A DNA stretch of 64,000 bases from Nordella sp. HKS 07 (GCF_011046735.1 NZ_CP049258.1:6404001-6468000), one strand, 5' to 3'; positions 18,199 through 27,769 are shown, counted from the stretch's first letter. Made by a program: numbers and translations. Notes: generated by a model not told the origin, from the sequence alone.

Positions 18199-18879
18199 TT
18201 AGCTCCCCAGTCTCAGCACGCGCGTGAGCTCGGCCATGATCGAAATGGCGATCTCCGGCGCGCCTTGAGCGCCAATAGCAAGGCCAATGGGACCATGGAT
18301 GCGGGCGATATCGGCCTCGGAGAAGCCGGCGCCCGCGAGACGCTGGGCGCGCGCCGCCTGGTTCTTCTTCGATCCAAGGGCGCCGATATAGAAGACCTTC
18401 GATTTGAGTGCCAGATGCAGGGAGGGGTCGTCGATTTTCGGATCATGAGTCAGCGCCAGGATGCCGGTACGCTGGTCGAGACCAAGCTTCGGCAGGATTT
18501 CGTCCGGCCATTCGGCATGGAGCATGATGTCGGGAAACCGGGCGCCGGTGGCGAAAGCGCCGCGTGGATCGACCACCACTACGTCATAGCCCGCCGCCTT
18601 GGCGATCGGGATCACGGCCTGCGCGATATGGACGGCGCCGATGATGACGAGGCGCAGCGCCGGATTATGGATATGGACGAAGAACTCGCCTTCCGGAACC
18701 TTGTGCACCCCGCTGCGGTCGAAGCGGAAAGCCTCGTCCAGAATATGGGCGAGAATATCGTCGGCCGCATGATCGCGGGTCACCACGCGTTGCGCGCCGG
18801 TGGCCAGCTCGGTAACCAGCGCCACGGCCTTGCGCTGGGCCCTGGCCTCCAGGACCTGCTCGAGAGTATCGAAGTTCAT
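18199..18879 (-). CDS. XdhC family protein, C-terminal (Rossmann) domain
   Basis: About 226 residues from ATG 18879. It contains the XdhC C-terminal Rossmann-like domain (LVIIGAVHIAQAVIPIAKAAGYDVVVVD) and the family motifs DPRGAFA and IGALGSKKN. XdhC/CoxF/CoxI proteins bind molybdenum cofactor and assist insertion or sulfuration in xanthine-dehydrogenase-family enzymes. The start overlaps the stop of the upstream gene by four bases (ATGA). The upstream gene encodes the missing N-terminal XdhC domain, so here the usual single protein is split in two. It is the sixth step of the cox cluster. Confidence 0.85.
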   Translation of the reverse strand: MNFDTLEQVLEARAQRKAVALVTELATGAQRVVTRDHAADDILAHILDEAFRFDRSGVHKVPEGEFFVHIHNPALRLVIIGAVHIAQAVIPIAKAAGYDVVVVDPRGAFATGARFPDIMLHAEWPDEILPKLGLDQRTGILALTHDPKIDDPSLHLALKSKVFYIGALGSKKNQAARAQRLAGAGFSEADIARIHGPIGLAIGAQGAPEIAISIMAELTRVLRLGS

Positions 18880-19202
18880 GCGCCGAGCGGTTCCACATAA
18901 ACACGAATCTTGCCGCCGCAGGCGAGGCCGACCTGCCACGCCGTCTCATCCGCCACACCGAAAGCGAGCGTCTTGGGCTTGCCCGAGGCGATGATGTCGA
19001 TCGCCTCGGTGACCACCGCGCCTTCGACGCAGCCACCCGATACCGAGCCGATAAAATTGCCGTCCGCGTCAATGACAAGCTGGCTGCCGACCGGCTGTGG
19101 CGCCGAGCCCCAGGTCTCGATGACGGTGGCGAGCGCCACTTGCCGTCCGTCTTTCAGCCACTGCGCCGCCTGATCGAGCACGGTGGGATCGGAGCCTGCC
19201 AT
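18876..19202 (-). CDS. XdhC/CoxI-type N-terminal domain protein
   Basis: A 108-residue protein covering the N-terminal XdhC_CoxI domain. It includes the characteristic VALATVIETWGSAPQPVGS segment and SGGCVEGAV with its conserved cysteine. It ends with an ATGA overlap into the gene for the C-terminal XdhC domain, so the two subunits are made together and probably associate. Role: molybdenum-cofactor handling for the CoxSLM-like hydroxylase. The separation into two genes is common in cox-type clusters. Confidence 0.85.
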   Translation of the reverse strand: MAGSDPTVLDQAAQWLKDGRQVALATVIETWGSAPQPVGSQLVIDADGNFIGSVSGGCVEGAVVTEAIDIIASGKPKTLAFGVADETAWQVGLACGGKIRVYVEPLGA

Positions 19203-19211
19203 TTGAACCTC

Positions 19212-20450
19212 CTAGCCTGCCTTGAGCCATGTCCTGGGATCATGCTCCGCCCGCCTTGGCGCCGCAAGCGCGGCCGCCAGATCGGCAAGGCTGTCGAGCG
19301 AATGGACCGGCCTGAACTCATCGATATAGGGCATCATGGCGCGAATGCCAGCCGCGCGCGCCTCGAAGCCCTGATACCGCAACAGCGGGTTGAGCCAGAT
19401 GATGCGCCGCGCCGAGCGGCGCAACCTTGCCATCTCGGTCTCGAGCAGCGAAACATCCTCGCGGTCGAGGCCGTCGGTCATCAACAGCACATGGGCGCCC
19501 TGCGTCAAAACCCGCCGCGCCCATTTATAATTGAATTCCTTCAGAGCACTTCCGATGCGCGTGCCGCCCGACCAGTCCCTGACCGCCGAGGAGACTTTCG
19601 CCATCGCCTCATCGACATCGCGGCGCTTCAGCTCGCGCGAGATATTGGTGAGCCTGGTGCCGAACAGGAAGACCGAAACCCGCTCGCGGTCATTCATCAG
19701 CCCATGCAGGAAATGCAGGAACATGCGGCTGTAATTCGAGCACGACCCCGATATGTCGCACAGCACCACCAGCGGCGGCTCGCGCCATTGCCGCTCGCGC
19801 CGGGCGAGATCGATGAAATGGCCGCCGGCCCTGAGCGAGCCCTTCAGCGTGCGCCGCAAATCCACCCGCTTACCGCTGTGGAAGGGCCGGTAGCGACGGG
19901 TCGGGATTTCGAGCCGGTGAATGCGCAGGCGGGCGATGGCCTGCCGCGCTTGCGCCTGCTCGCTCACCGTCATCTGCTCGAAGTCCTTCCGCCGCAGCAC
20001 TTCCATTGCCGAATGCGAGAAGGTCGCGTCGAAATCGAGCGAACCCGGCTTTTCCTCGCGCCGGCTGTCGCTCTCGACCTTGTCGAACATCGCCTCCGCC
20101 AGGCGCCGGAAGCCGGCTTTCTTCGCCTTCTCGTCGGCAGGCCTGGTGATCTGCTGGAACATCAGCTGCATGAGCTGCTCCAGCATCTTGGGCTTCTTCC
20201 AGAAGACATGGAAAGCCTGATCGAAGATCTCCTTATGCTCCCGCCGTTTCACGAAGACGGCATGCAGCGTCCAATAGAAATCCTCGCGCGAGCTGAGCGT
20301 GCCGATCGCGGCCGCATCGAGCGCGTCGATGACATGGCCGGGTCCCACCGGCAACCCCGCCTCGCGCAGCACGCGCGCGAAATGCATGATGTTGAAGGCG
20401 AGCCGGCCGGAAGGCGCAGCACTCCCCGGCAATAGCGGAGGCCGGGCCAT
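19212..20450 (-). CDS. VWA domain protein (CoxE-like)
   Basis: A 412-residue protein with a C-terminal von Willebrand A domain. The MIDAS metal site reads CDISGSCS, followed by LMTDGLDRED. The N-terminal about 200 residues are helical, as in CoxE. With the MoxR ATPase it forms the AAA+/VWA pair that matures the active site of CO dehydrogenase-type enzymes. Its start codon overlaps the stop of the moxR-like gene by one base. It acts in the cytoplasm. Confidence 0.88.
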   Translation of the reverse strand: MARPPLLPGSAAPSGRLAFNIMHFARVLREAGLPVGPGHVIDALDAAAIGTLSSREDFYWTLHAVFVKRREHKEIFDQAFHVFWKKPKMLEQLMQLMFQQITRPADEKAKKAGFRRLAEAMFDKVESDSRREEKPGSLDFDATFSHSAMEVLRRKDFEQMTVSEQAQARQAIARLRIHRLEIPTRRYRPFHSGKRVDLRRTLKGSLRAGGHFIDLARRERQWREPPLVVLCDISGSCSNYSRMFLHFLHGLMNDRERVSVFLFGTRLTNISRELKRRDVDEAMAKVSSAVRDWSGGTRIGSALKEFNYKWARRVLTQGAHVLLMTDGLDREDVSLLETEMARLRRSARRIIWLNPLLRYQGFEARAAGIRAMMPYIDEFRPVHSLDSLADLAAALAAPRRAEHDPRTWLKAG

Positions 20451-21373
20451 CAGCCCCGCGCCATGGTGGCGATCTCGGCCTTGATCTGATCGAGAATGCG
20501 CTTGGCCTCCGATCCTTCCATGCGCACGATGTCGTCCTGGTATTTGAGCAGCACGCCCAGCGTGTCATTGACGGTCTGGGGATCGAGCGCCACGGCGTCG
20601 AGCTCATGCAGCGCCGAGACCCAGTCGAGCGTCTCGGCGACGCCCGGCGCCTTGTAGAGATCACCACCGCGGAGCGCCTGGACGAAGCCCACCACCTCGC
20701 GCGCCAGTATCTGCGAGGCTTCGGGACGGCGCGCCTTGATGATGGCGATCTCGCGCTCGGCATCGGGATAGCCGACCCAGTGATAGAGACAGCGCCGCTT
20801 CAGCGCGTCATGCACTTCGCGGGTACGGTTGGAGGTGATGACGACGATCGGCGGTTCTTCCGCTTTCACCGTGCCAAGCTCCGGGATCGTTACCTGGAAG
20901 TCGGACAGGACTTCCAGCAGGAAGGCCTCGAAAGCCTCATCCGTGCGGTCGAGCTCGTCGATCAGAAGGACCGGAGCTGCCCCTTTCGGCGCCTCGAGCG
21001 CCTGCAGCAGCGGCCGCTTGGTGAGGAATTTCTCCGAGAAGATGTCATGGCCCAATCGGTCGCGGTCGAGATCGCCGGCTGCTTCCGCGAGCCTGATCTC
21101 GATCATCTGGGCTGAATAATTCCACTCATAGACGGCTGCATTGACATCGAGGCCTTCATAGCACTGCAGCCGGATGAGCCGTCGACCGAGCGCCTCGGCA
21201 AGCACCTTGGCGATCTCGGTCTTGCCGACACCCGCCTCCCCTTCGAGAAAGAGTGGCCGGCCCATGCGAAGGGCGAGAAACACCACGGTGCCGAGCGCCC
21301 GGTCGGCGATGTAATTCTCGGCCCCCAGCAGCGCCGCCGTGGCGTCGATCGAGGTGGGAAGCGGTTTCGGCAT
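20450..21373 (-). CDS. MoxR family AAA+ ATPase (CoxD-like)
   Basis: A 307-residue MoxR-type AAA+ ATPase. Walker A is EGEAGVGKT at residues 44-52, Walker B is VLLIDELDRTDEAF, and the sensor/arginine-finger region is VVITSNRTREVHDALKRRC. CoxD in carboxydotrophs unfolds or remodels apo-CO dehydrogenase during assembly of the Mo-containing site. Placement between the hydroxylase subunits and the VWA partner supports the same role. A strong hairpin in the 75 bases upstream may reduce its expression relative to coxSLM. Confidence 0.9.
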   Translation of the reverse strand: MPKPLPTSIDATAALLGAENYIADRALGTVVFLALRMGRPLFLEGEAGVGKTEIAKVLAEALGRRLIRLQCYEGLDVNAAVYEWNYSAQMIEIRLAEAAGDLDRDRLGHDIFSEKFLTKRPLLQALEAPKGAAPVLLIDELDRTDEAFEAFLLEVLSDFQVTIPELGTVKAEEPPIVVITSNRTREVHDALKRRCLYHWVGYPDAEREIAIIKARRPEASQILAREVVGFVQALRGGDLYKAPGVAETLDWVSALHELDAVALDPQTVNDTLGVLLKYQDDIVRMEGSEAKRILDQIKAEIATMARG

Positions 21374-21392
21374 GATGATCCTTCAAAGTAAA

Positions 21393-21422
21393 GGGGCCCG
21401 CATGTCTATACATACGGGCCCC
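21393..21422 (-). terminator. Intercistronic hairpin between coxM and moxR-like gene
   Basis: GGGGCCCG and CGGGCCCC form a perfect eight-pair GC stem that can extend by four more pairs past one mismatch. In the direction of transcription it is followed by TTTACTTTG. It lies in the 75-base gap between the structural subunits and the maturation genes. A partial terminator or 3'-end stabiliser, which would make more CoxSLM than maturation factors, is the natural reading. Confidence 0.55.
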
Positions 21423-21448
21423 GCTATTCGCAAAAGCGTCAAAGGGCA

Positions 21449-22243
21449 CTACTTCGCCGCCGCCACCGCGCGGCGCGCCAGCACATTGACGAGATGGGCG
21501 CGGTATTCGGGCGAGGCATGCAGGTCGTTGTTGAGACCGCGCGGGCTGACCTTGATGCCGGCAATGGCGTCGGCCGAGAACTTTGCTTCCAAGGCCTTCT
21601 CCATCTCCGGCACGCGGAACACCTTGGGCCCTGCCCCCGTCACCGCCACGCGCACCGAGCCGTCCTTGAGCTCGGCCACTATGACGCCCACCATCGCATA
21701 GAGCGAGGCCGGGTTGGGGAACTTCACATAGGCCGCCCGTTTCGGCACCGGGAATTCGACCGCCGTGACGATCTCATCATCCTTGAGCGCCGTCGTGAAT
21801 ATGTCGGTAAAGAACTTGTCGCCGGCGATCTTGCGTGACGAGGTCACGACCGTGGCATTGAGGCCGACGACCGCCGCCGGATAATCCGCCGCCGGATCAT
21901 TGTTGGCGATCGAGCCGCCGATCGTGCCGCGATGACGCACATGCGGGTCGCCGATGCCGCCGGCGAGCCGCGCCAGCGCCGGTATGGCCTTCTTGAGCTC
22001 CTTGTCGGCCGCGACATCGGCATGCACGGTGCCGGCCTTGACCACCACTTTGGCGCCGGCAACCTCGACACCGGAATTGTTGAGACCGCCGAGATCGATG
22101 ATGTCGGTGGGTGCGGCCAGTCCCTGCTTCATGGTCGGCAGCAGCGTCATGCCGCCCGACAGGAACTTGCCGTCCTTGGCTTTTTTCATCGCCTTGACGG
22201 CATCAGCGGGTTTCGTGGGCCGGTGATAATTGAAATTTTCCAT
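21449..22243 (-). CDS. coxM: CO dehydrogenase-like FAD subunit (CoxM family)
   Basis: A 264-residue flavoprotein subunit of a molybdenum hydroxylase. FAD-binding motifs are visible: KFLSGGMTLLPTMK near residue 27 and GDPHVRHRGTIGGSIANNDPAAD near residues 97-119. It passes electrons from the 2Fe-2S subunit to the acceptor. It starts 12 bases after coxL. The order small-large-medium is the form II arrangement; classical carboxydotrophs have medium-small-large. Confidence 0.9.
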   Translation of the reverse strand: MENFNYHRPTKPADAVKAMKKAKDGKFLSGGMTLLPTMKQGLAAPTDIIDLGGLNNSGVEVAGAKVVVKAGTVHADVAADKELKKAIPALARLAGGIGDPHVRHRGTIGGSIANNDPAADYPAAVVGLNATVVTSSRKIAGDKFFTDIFTTALKDDEIVTAVEFPVPKRAAYVKFPNPASLYAMVGVIVAELKDGSVRVAVTGAGPKVFRVPEMEKALEAKFSADAIAGIKVSPRGLNNDLHASPEYRAHLVNVLARRAVAAAK

Positions 22244-22255
22244 GGGTCGCCTCCC

Positions 22256-24619
22256 TTATTCCGCTGCCATCTTCGTCGCCTGCAACTGCTTCCACACTAT
22301 GTGCGGACTTGCCGGCATCGGAAGATCCTTGACGTCGAGCGCGTTGGTCATCGCATTCATCACCGCCGCCGGTGCCGCAATGGCGCCCGCCTCGCCGCAC
22401 CCTTTCATACCGAGTGGGTTGGACGGACATTTGGTTTCGGTGAAGCCGAGCTTGAAGGATGGGACATCCTTGGCGCGCGGCATGCAGTAATCCATGTAGG
22501 AACCGGTGAGGAGCTGGCCCGAGTCGCTGTCATAGACGCAGCCCTCGGTAAGCGCCTGGCCGATGCCTTGGGTGATGCCGCCATGCACCTGGCCTTCGAC
22601 AATCATCGGATTGATGATGGTGCCGAAGTCATCGACCGCCGTCCAGTTCACGATCTCGGTGACACCGGTATCGCTGTCGATCTCGACCTCGCAGATATGG
22701 CATCCGGCCGGGAAGGTGAAGTTGCTCGGGTCGTGGAAGGCGCTTTCCTTGAGGCCCGGCTCGATTTCCGAGGTCGGGAACTTATGCGCCACGTAAGCGG
22801 CGAGCGCCACCTCGCCGAAAGCCATCTTCTTGTCGGTTCCCTTGACGGAGAAGCTTCCGTTCTTGAATTCGATATCGCCTTCCGCCGCTTCCATCACATG
22901 AGCGGCGACCTTCCTCGCTTTGGCTTCGACCTTGTCGAGCGCCTTGGAAATCGCCGTCATGCCGACAGCACCCGAGCGCGAGCCATAGGTGCCCATGCCG
23001 AACTGCACCTTGTCGGTGTCGCCATGAACGATCGCAACCGAGTTGATGTCGACGCCGAGCCGGTCCGACACGAGCTGGGCGAAGGTCGTTTCGTGACCCT
23101 GGCCGTGGCTGTGTGAACCGGTGAGGACTTCGACCGTGCCGACCGGATTGACCCGGACTTCAGCCGATTCCCACAGACCCACGCCGGCGCCGAGCGAACC
23201 GACCGCCGCAGAGGGAGCAATGCCGCAGGCTTCGATGTAGTTGGCGAAGCCGATGCCGCGCAATTTGCCCTTCTTGGCTGCCGCCGCCTTGCGCGCCTGG
23301 AAGCCCGCGTAATCGGCGATCTCCAGCGCCTTCCGCAGCGAGGCGTCATAGTCGCCCGCGTCATAGGTCATGATGACCGGCGTCTGATGCGGGAAGGATT
23401 TGACGAAGTTGCGCCGGCGGAATTCCGCCGGATCGATCTTCATCTCGCGCGCCGCCGTCTCGACGATGCGCTCGACCACATAGGTCGCTTCCGGCCGGCC
23501 GGCACCGCGATAGGCATCGACGGGTGCCGTATTGGTGTAGACCGCGTCCACCTCGGCATAGATCGCCGGAATCGCATATTGTCCGGAGAGCAGCGTCGCA
23601 TAGAGATAGGTCGGCACGCAGGAGGCGAAGGTCGACAGATAGGCGCCCATGCCCGCGATAGTGTGGCATCTGAGGCCCAGAATGTGGCCCTGCTCGTCCA
23701 TCGCCAGCTCTGCCTGGGTCACGTGATCGCGCCCATGTGCATCGGCGAGAAAGCTTTCGGTGCGCTCGGCGGTCCATTTGATCGGCCGCCCGCCGATGCG
23801 CTTCGACGCCCAGACGCAGACGACTTCCTCGGCATAGATGAAGATCTTCGATCCGAAACCGCCGCCCACATCCGGCGCGATAACGCGCAGCTTGTGTTCC
23901 GGTGCAAGCCCGTGGAAGGCCGAGATCACGAGGCGCGCCACATGCGGGTTCTGGCTGGTCGTATAGAGCGTGTAGTGGTCGCTGCCCGAGTCATAGGAGC
24001 CGATGGCGGCTCGCGGCTCCATCGCATTGGGGATGAGCCGGTTGTTGACAATGTCGAGCTTGGTCACGTGATGGGCGCGCTGGAACGCGGCCTCGGTCGA
24101 CGCCTTGTCGCCGAGCGACCATTCGAAGACAGTGTTGTCAGGGGCCACATCGTGGATCTGAGCCTTCGACTTTGTTGCCTTGGCAACATCGACGACATGC
24201 GGCAGCACGCCATAGGTGACATTGATCTTGGCGGCGGCAGCCTTCGCCTGATCCTTGCTTTCGGCGATGACGACGGCGACATGGTCGCCGACATAACGCA
24301 CCTTGCCCTGCGCCAGTATCGGATGCGGGCCCGCTTTCATCGGCGCGCCGTCCTTCGAATGGATCATCCAGCCGCAGATGAGGCCGCCGATCTTGTCCTC
24401 GGCGACGTCCTCGCCGGTGAACACCGCGACGACGCCCTCCTCCGGCTTCCATTTCGGCACCTTGATCGATTTGATCGTCGCATGCGCATGCGGGCTGCGC
24501 ACGAAATAGGCGTAGGTCTGATCCTTCAGATTGATGTCGTCGGTATATTGGCCCTTGCCGGTGATGAAACGACGATCTTCCTTGCGCTTCACGCGAGCGC
24601 CGATTCCGGTGTCACTCAT
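22256..24619 (-). CDS. coxL: CO dehydrogenase-like Mo subunit, form II type
   Basis: The 787-residue catalytic subunit of an aerobic molybdenum hydroxylase. The substrate-loop motif is AYRGAGR (residues 369-375), diagnostic of form II rather than the AYxCSFR loop of true CO dehydrogenases (form I). Other landmarks are GGGFGSK at 252-258 and the catalytic glutamate in GCGEAGAI near 743. Form II enzymes include BMS-type CO dehydrogenases, but many members probably oxidise other aldehydes or heterocycles, so CO is only one candidate. It reads through to coxM and is preceded by coxS. Confidence 0.92.
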   Translation of the reverse strand: MSDTGIGARVKRKEDRRFITGKGQYTDDINLKDQTYAYFVRSPHAHATIKSIKVPKWKPEEGVVAVFTGEDVAEDKIGGLICGWMIHSKDGAPMKAGPHPILAQGKVRYVGDHVAVVIAESKDQAKAAAAKINVTYGVLPHVVDVAKATKSKAQIHDVAPDNTVFEWSLGDKASTEAAFQRAHHVTKLDIVNNRLIPNAMEPRAAIGSYDSGSDHYTLYTTSQNPHVARLVISAFHGLAPEHKLRVIAPDVGGGFGSKIFIYAEEVVCVWASKRIGGRPIKWTAERTESFLADAHGRDHVTQAELAMDEQGHILGLRCHTIAGMGAYLSTFASCVPTYLYATLLSGQYAIPAIYAEVDAVYTNTAPVDAYRGAGRPEATYVVERIVETAAREMKIDPAEFRRRNFVKSFPHQTPVIMTYDAGDYDASLRKALEIADYAGFQARKAAAAKKGKLRGIGFANYIEACGIAPSAAVGSLGAGVGLWESAEVRVNPVGTVEVLTGSHSHGQGHETTFAQLVSDRLGVDINSVAIVHGDTDKVQFGMGTYGSRSGAVGMTAISKALDKVEAKARKVAAHVMEAAEGDIEFKNGSFSVKGTDKKMAFGEVALAAYVAHKFPTSEIEPGLKESAFHDPSNFTFPAGCHICEVEIDSDTGVTEIVNWTAVDDFGTIINPMIVEGQVHGGITQGIGQALTEGCVYDSDSGQLLTGSYMDYCMPRAKDVPSFKLGFTETKCPSNPLGMKGCGEAGAIAAPAAVMNAMTNALDVKDLPMPASPHIVWKQLQATKMAAE

Positions 24620-24645
24620 GATGTGTCCTCCTGATCCGCTCTGCG

Positions 24646-25110
24646 TTACATATTCTCGGCGCCGGCCTGGATGGCCTTGACGATATTGTGGTAGCCGGTG
24701 CAGCGGCAGATATTGCCTTCGAGCTCATGACGGATCGTCGCCTCGTCGAGCTTCTTGCCCTTGCGTTTGACCAGATCGACGGCGGCCATCAGCATGCCGG
24801 GCGTGCAGAAGCCGCATTGCAGACCGTGATGCTCGTGGAACGCCTCCTGCATCGGATGCAGCTTGCCGTTCTTGGCGAGGCCCTCGACCGTCGTCACCTC
24901 GGCGCCGTCGCAGGCGACGGCCAGCGCCGTGCAGGACTTGATCGCCTTGCCGTTCACATGCACCACGCAGGCGCCGCATTGGCTCGTGTCGCAGCCGACA
25001 TGGGTCCCCGTCAGGCCCAGATTCTCGCGCAGGAACTCAACCAGAAGCGTGCGCGCCTCGACCGTGCCGCACACAGCTTTCCCATTCACTTTCATGGAGA
25101 TCGCAGACAT
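24646..25110 (-). CDS. coxS: CO dehydrogenase-like 2Fe-2S subunit
   Basis: A 154-residue iron-sulfur subunit. The plant-type cluster uses Cys40, Cys45, Cys48 and Cys60 (CDTSQCGAC ... SC). The second cluster, next to the molybdenum site, uses Cys99, Cys102, Cys135 and Cys137 (CGFC ... CRCTG). I chose ATG 25110 because of the strong GGAGGAAG site eight bases upstream; the frame stays open to 25185 but that extension is not family-like. It is the first gene of the cluster, with 226 bases separating it from the divergent DUF4864 gene, where its promoter must lie. Confidence 0.92.
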   Translation of the reverse strand: MSAISMKVNGKAVCGTVEARTLLVEFLRENLGLTGTHVGCDTSQCGACVVHVNGKAIKSCTALAVACDGAEVTTVEGLAKNGKLHPMQEAFHEHHGLQCGFCTPGMLMAAVDLVKRKGKKLDEATIRHELEGNICRCTGYHNIVKAIQAGAENM

Positions 25111-25336
25111 CGATACTTCCTCCCAGGAGGGATCGCGCCGTCCCAATTGGTTTGTTATCGGGGACCGATCCCTTGTCTTCGCCACCGCCGAGCTTGCGCC
25201 GGGCGGCCATGACGGTCAAGCGACCACCAATTGAGACCAAAGTACTAACTCGTGCTGCGACGGGCTTTTCATGCCATGATAGCGCGCCTGCAACCCCAGG
25301 GGTCGGAATTGCGTAGACCCTGGAGGGAGATATGCC

Positions 25337-25774
25337 ATGACCCGCAGACTGCTCGCCCCCCTGTTCGGCCTTCTCGCTTTTCTCGCCGCCTGTCTGCCCC
25401 TTTCCGCACAAGGCGTATCGGAAGCTGAAGCAGCGGAATTCCAGCGCATCATCACCGGCCAGCTCAACGCCTTCAACGCCGACGACGGCGCCGCCGCCTA
25501 TGGCTTCGCCGCCCCTTCCATCCAGCGCCTCTTCCCGACGCCTGAGATCTTCATGTCGATGGTCAGGCAGGGCTACGCGCCGGTCTATCGCCGGCAGTCT
25601 TATGCCTTCGGCCGGATCGGCAATGAGATGGGCGGACAGCCCACCCAGCATGTCACCATCATCGACGCCAACGGCAAGGCCTGGACGGCGCTCTACGCCA
25701 TGGAGCGCCAGCCCGACGGCTCCTGGAAGATCGGCGGCTGCCTGCTGGTCGAGGCCCCCGGCGCGGACGCGTGA
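25337..25774 (+). CDS. DUF4864 secreted protein
   Basis: A 145-residue exported protein. The N-terminus is a signal sequence (LLAPLFGLLAFLAACLPLSAQG) that could be cleaved by signal peptidase I after SAQ, or lipidated at the Cys in LAAC. The mature part starts with a helical region (EAEAAEFQRIITGQLNAF) and matches DUF4864. Function unknown; NTF2-like fold is possible. It has GGAGGGAGATATGCC upstream and is divergent from coxS. Confidence 0.8.
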   Translation: MTRRLLAPLFGLLAFLAACLPLSAQGVSEAEAAEFQRIITGQLNAFNADDGAAAYGFAAPSIQRLFPTPEIFMSMVRQGYAPVYRRQSYAFGRIGNEMGGQPTQHVTIIDANGKAWTALYAMERQPDGSWKIGGCLLVEAPGADA

Positions 25775-25878
25775 ACCTCCTGTGAATAGAGCTTTCAAAC
25801 CCGATTCAGCCGGATCCGGGCAAGATCGGCAGCGTTGAGACAACACCACGAAACGTTCAAGGATCCGGAGCACTCTTC

Positions 25879-26133
25879 ATGAGGATTTTTACGATCTTCG
25901 CTGTATTTTCCCTGTTTTCCGCCGGACAGGCCCTCGCGGGCCCGGGCGCCCAGTCCATCCCTAAGCTCAGCCAAGGTGTGGCGCCTCAGCTCGCGCGCAG
26001 TCATGTCGCCACCTACAATATCGTCGAGGCGAAAGTCGTCGAAGGCGTGAAATACCAGAATACCGGCGCCGCCAAGGGCGTCAGCCGGCAGCCGGGCAAG
26101 ATGATCTTCCAGACATTGCCGACCCGCGGCTGA
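25879..26133 (+). CDS. Small secreted hypothetical protein
   Basis: 84 residues with a clear signal peptide ([19 protein letters not shown]) and a short mature part of about 65 residues containing [20 protein letters not shown] do not recognise a family. A perfect hairpin follows ten bases after the stop region, which supports it being a real transcription unit. It may be cotranscribed with the DUF4864 gene 105 bases upstream. Confidence 0.6.
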   Translation: MRIFTIFAVFSLFSAGQALAGPGAQSIPKLSQGVAPQLARSHVATYNIVEAKVVEGVKYQNTGAAKGVSRQPGKMIFQTLPTRG

Positions 26134-26143
26134 TCCCAGACCG

Positions 26144-26170
26144 GTCACGGCCACAACCTGTGGCCGTGAC
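26144..26170 (+). terminator. Rho-independent-type hairpin
   Basis: GTCACGGCCACA-ACC-TGTGGCCGTGAC is a perfect 12-pair stem with a three-base loop, located ten bases past the stop of the small secreted protein and followed by a weak T run (TTTCAC). It probably ends the DUF4864/small-protein transcript. Confidence 0.65.
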
Positions 26171-26227
26171 TTTCACGGCATAGTCGACTACAGCCTCTGC
26201 CCATCATCGGGACAGGGCTCGAATCGC

Positions 26228-26824
26228 ATGACGGAGACGGCTACCACGACGACGGCACGAAGCCAGACCGTCTATTGGCTGGCCGCCGCGGCCCTCATCG
26301 TCGTCTGCGCCATCATTCTCCTCGCCATGGGCCGCGAGCCCATCTGCAAATGCGGCTATGTCAAGCTCTGGCATGGCGTGGTGATGAGCTCGGAAAATTC
26401 CCAGCACCTCACCGACTGGTACACGCCGTCCCATCTCATCCACGGCTTCATCTTCTATGGCCTGTTCTGGCTCATCGGCCGGCGCTGGCCTCTGGGCCTG
26501 CGCCTGTGTCTCGCCATCCTCGTCGAGGGCGCCTGGGAGATCACCGAGAACAGCGACTTCATCATCAACCGCTACCGCGAGGCCACCGTCTCGCTCGATT
26601 ACTATGGCGACAGCGTCATCAACTCGGTGAGCGATATCCTGGCGATGGTGGCGGGCTTCTTCCTGGCCTGGCGCGCGCCGGTCTGGGTCACGGTGGCGCT
26701 CGCCATCTTCTTCGAATTGTTCACCGGCTTCATGATCCGCGACAATCTCACCCTCAATATCATCATGCTGATCTGGCCGCTCGACTGGATCAAGGAATGG
26801 CAGGCGGCCTTACCGGCGCGATAA
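26228..26824 (+). CDS. DUF2585 (UPF0314) membrane protein
   Basis: A 198-residue integral membrane protein matching DUF2585/UPF0314. It has a first membrane helix at residues about 15-35, then [16 protein letters not shown], a conserved [15 protein letters not shown] segment, and [21 protein letters not shown]. Three or four further helices follow. The family is restricted mainly to alphaproteobacteria and has no known function. Its last 15 bases overlap the end of the convergent proline dehydrogenase gene. Confidence 0.87.
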   Translation: MTETATTTTARSQTVYWLAAAALIVVCAIILLAMGREPICKCGYVKLWHGVVMSSENSQHLTDWYTPSHLIHGFIFYGLFWLIGRRWPLGLRLCLAILVEGAWEITENSDFIINRYREATVSLDYYGDSVINSVSDILAMVAGFFLAWRAPVWVTVALAIFFELFTGFMIRDNLTLNIIMLIWPLDWIKEWQAALPAR

Positions 26825-27769
26825 GAGAGATCGCGCGAGCAGCATCCCATTGGCCGGATTCTCCCCGATCCGCCTGATCGCATAAGGCCACCAGTCGCAC
26901 CCGAACGGCACATAGAGACGCACCCGCTCGCCTTGCCGCGCCAGCGCCTCGGCGACGTCGCTGCGCACACCGAGCAGCATCTCGAACTCGTAGGCGCCCT
27001 GCGGCCAGCCATTCTTGCGGGCGAGTGCAATCGCCTCGGCCTGAATGCGGTCGTCATGGGTGGCGATGATGGGATAGAAGCCGCTCGCGCGCGCTTGCGC
27101 GCTCAGCATCAACCCGACGAGCTTGCGGTAGTTGGCCTTGATCTCGGCCTCGCTGGTGAAGGCCACCTCCCTGCTGCCGACAAAGGCGCCTTTGACGAGG
27201 CGCACCTTGGCGCCGGCGGCGATCAGCCTTTCGACATCACGTTCGGTGCGTCGCAAATAGGCCTGGAGCGTGATCGCCGCGGGCAGCTCGAGGCGCCTCA
27301 GATCGTCATGGAGCGCCAGGGTGAAATCGACGACGCTGGCATCCTCCATGTCGAGCATGAGGCAATGGAGTCCGGGTTTGCCGGCGGACGCTCTCGTGAT
27401 GGCGCGGCCGATGGTGCGGGCGCGCGGCCCCACCTGGTCCGGATCGGTCTGCAGCCCGATCTGCGTCGGATCGACGGACACATGCACATCGAGCGCCTCG
27501 TCGGTGAGCCGGCCGGCGATGGCGAGCTTCTGGTCGACATTCTCCTGCACCAGCTCCAGCCGGTCGACATATTCGCCGAGATAGTAGAACGATGTGCGGA
27601 TGTTTTTCTTATCCAGGAGCTGCAGCGCGGTGTCGACCGCCGCCGCCGCATCGGAGCCTGCCACGAAACGCTCCGCGAGCTTCCTCATGCCGCGCCGGTT
27701 TTGCATGAAATCCTTGACCGCACTTGAGCGGGCGAGCGCGATCATACCCCTTTGCCACAACCGCATCAT
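26810..27769 (-). CDS. Proline dehydrogenase family protein
   Basis: A 319-residue monofunctional FAD-dependent proline dehydrogenase-type TIM barrel. Visible landmarks are [34 protein letters not shown] and [24 protein letters not shown]. The last carries the substrate-binding Tyr-Arg-Arg pattern of ProDH. The P5C dehydrogenase half found in PutA is absent. Its start (ATG 27769 or 27766) overlaps the stop of the GlxA-type regulator gene, so the two are coupled. Substrate may be proline or a related N-methylated imino acid given the betaine-related neighbourhood; that is inference. Confidence 0.88.
   Translation of the reverse strand: MMRLWQRGMIALARSSAVKDFMQNRRGMRKLAERFVAGSDAAAAVDTALQLLDKKNIRTSFYYLGEYVDRLELVQENVDQKLAIAGRLTDEALDVHVSVDPTQIGLQTDPDQVGPRARTIGRAITRASAGKPGLHCLMLDMEDASVVDFTLALHDDLRRLELPAAITLQAYLRRTERDVERLIAAGAKVRLVKGAFVGSREVAFTSEAEIKANYRKLVGLMLSAQARASGFYPIIATHDDRIQAEAIALARKNGWPQGAYEFEMLLGVRSDVAEALARQGERVRLYVPFGCDWWPYAIRRIGENPANGMLLARSLLSRR

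Noticed and set aside
22256-24619. Calling the enzyme a true (form I) CO dehydrogenase
   Set aside because: The substrate loop is AYRGAGR, not the AYxCSFR loop of form I; CO as substrate is unproven.
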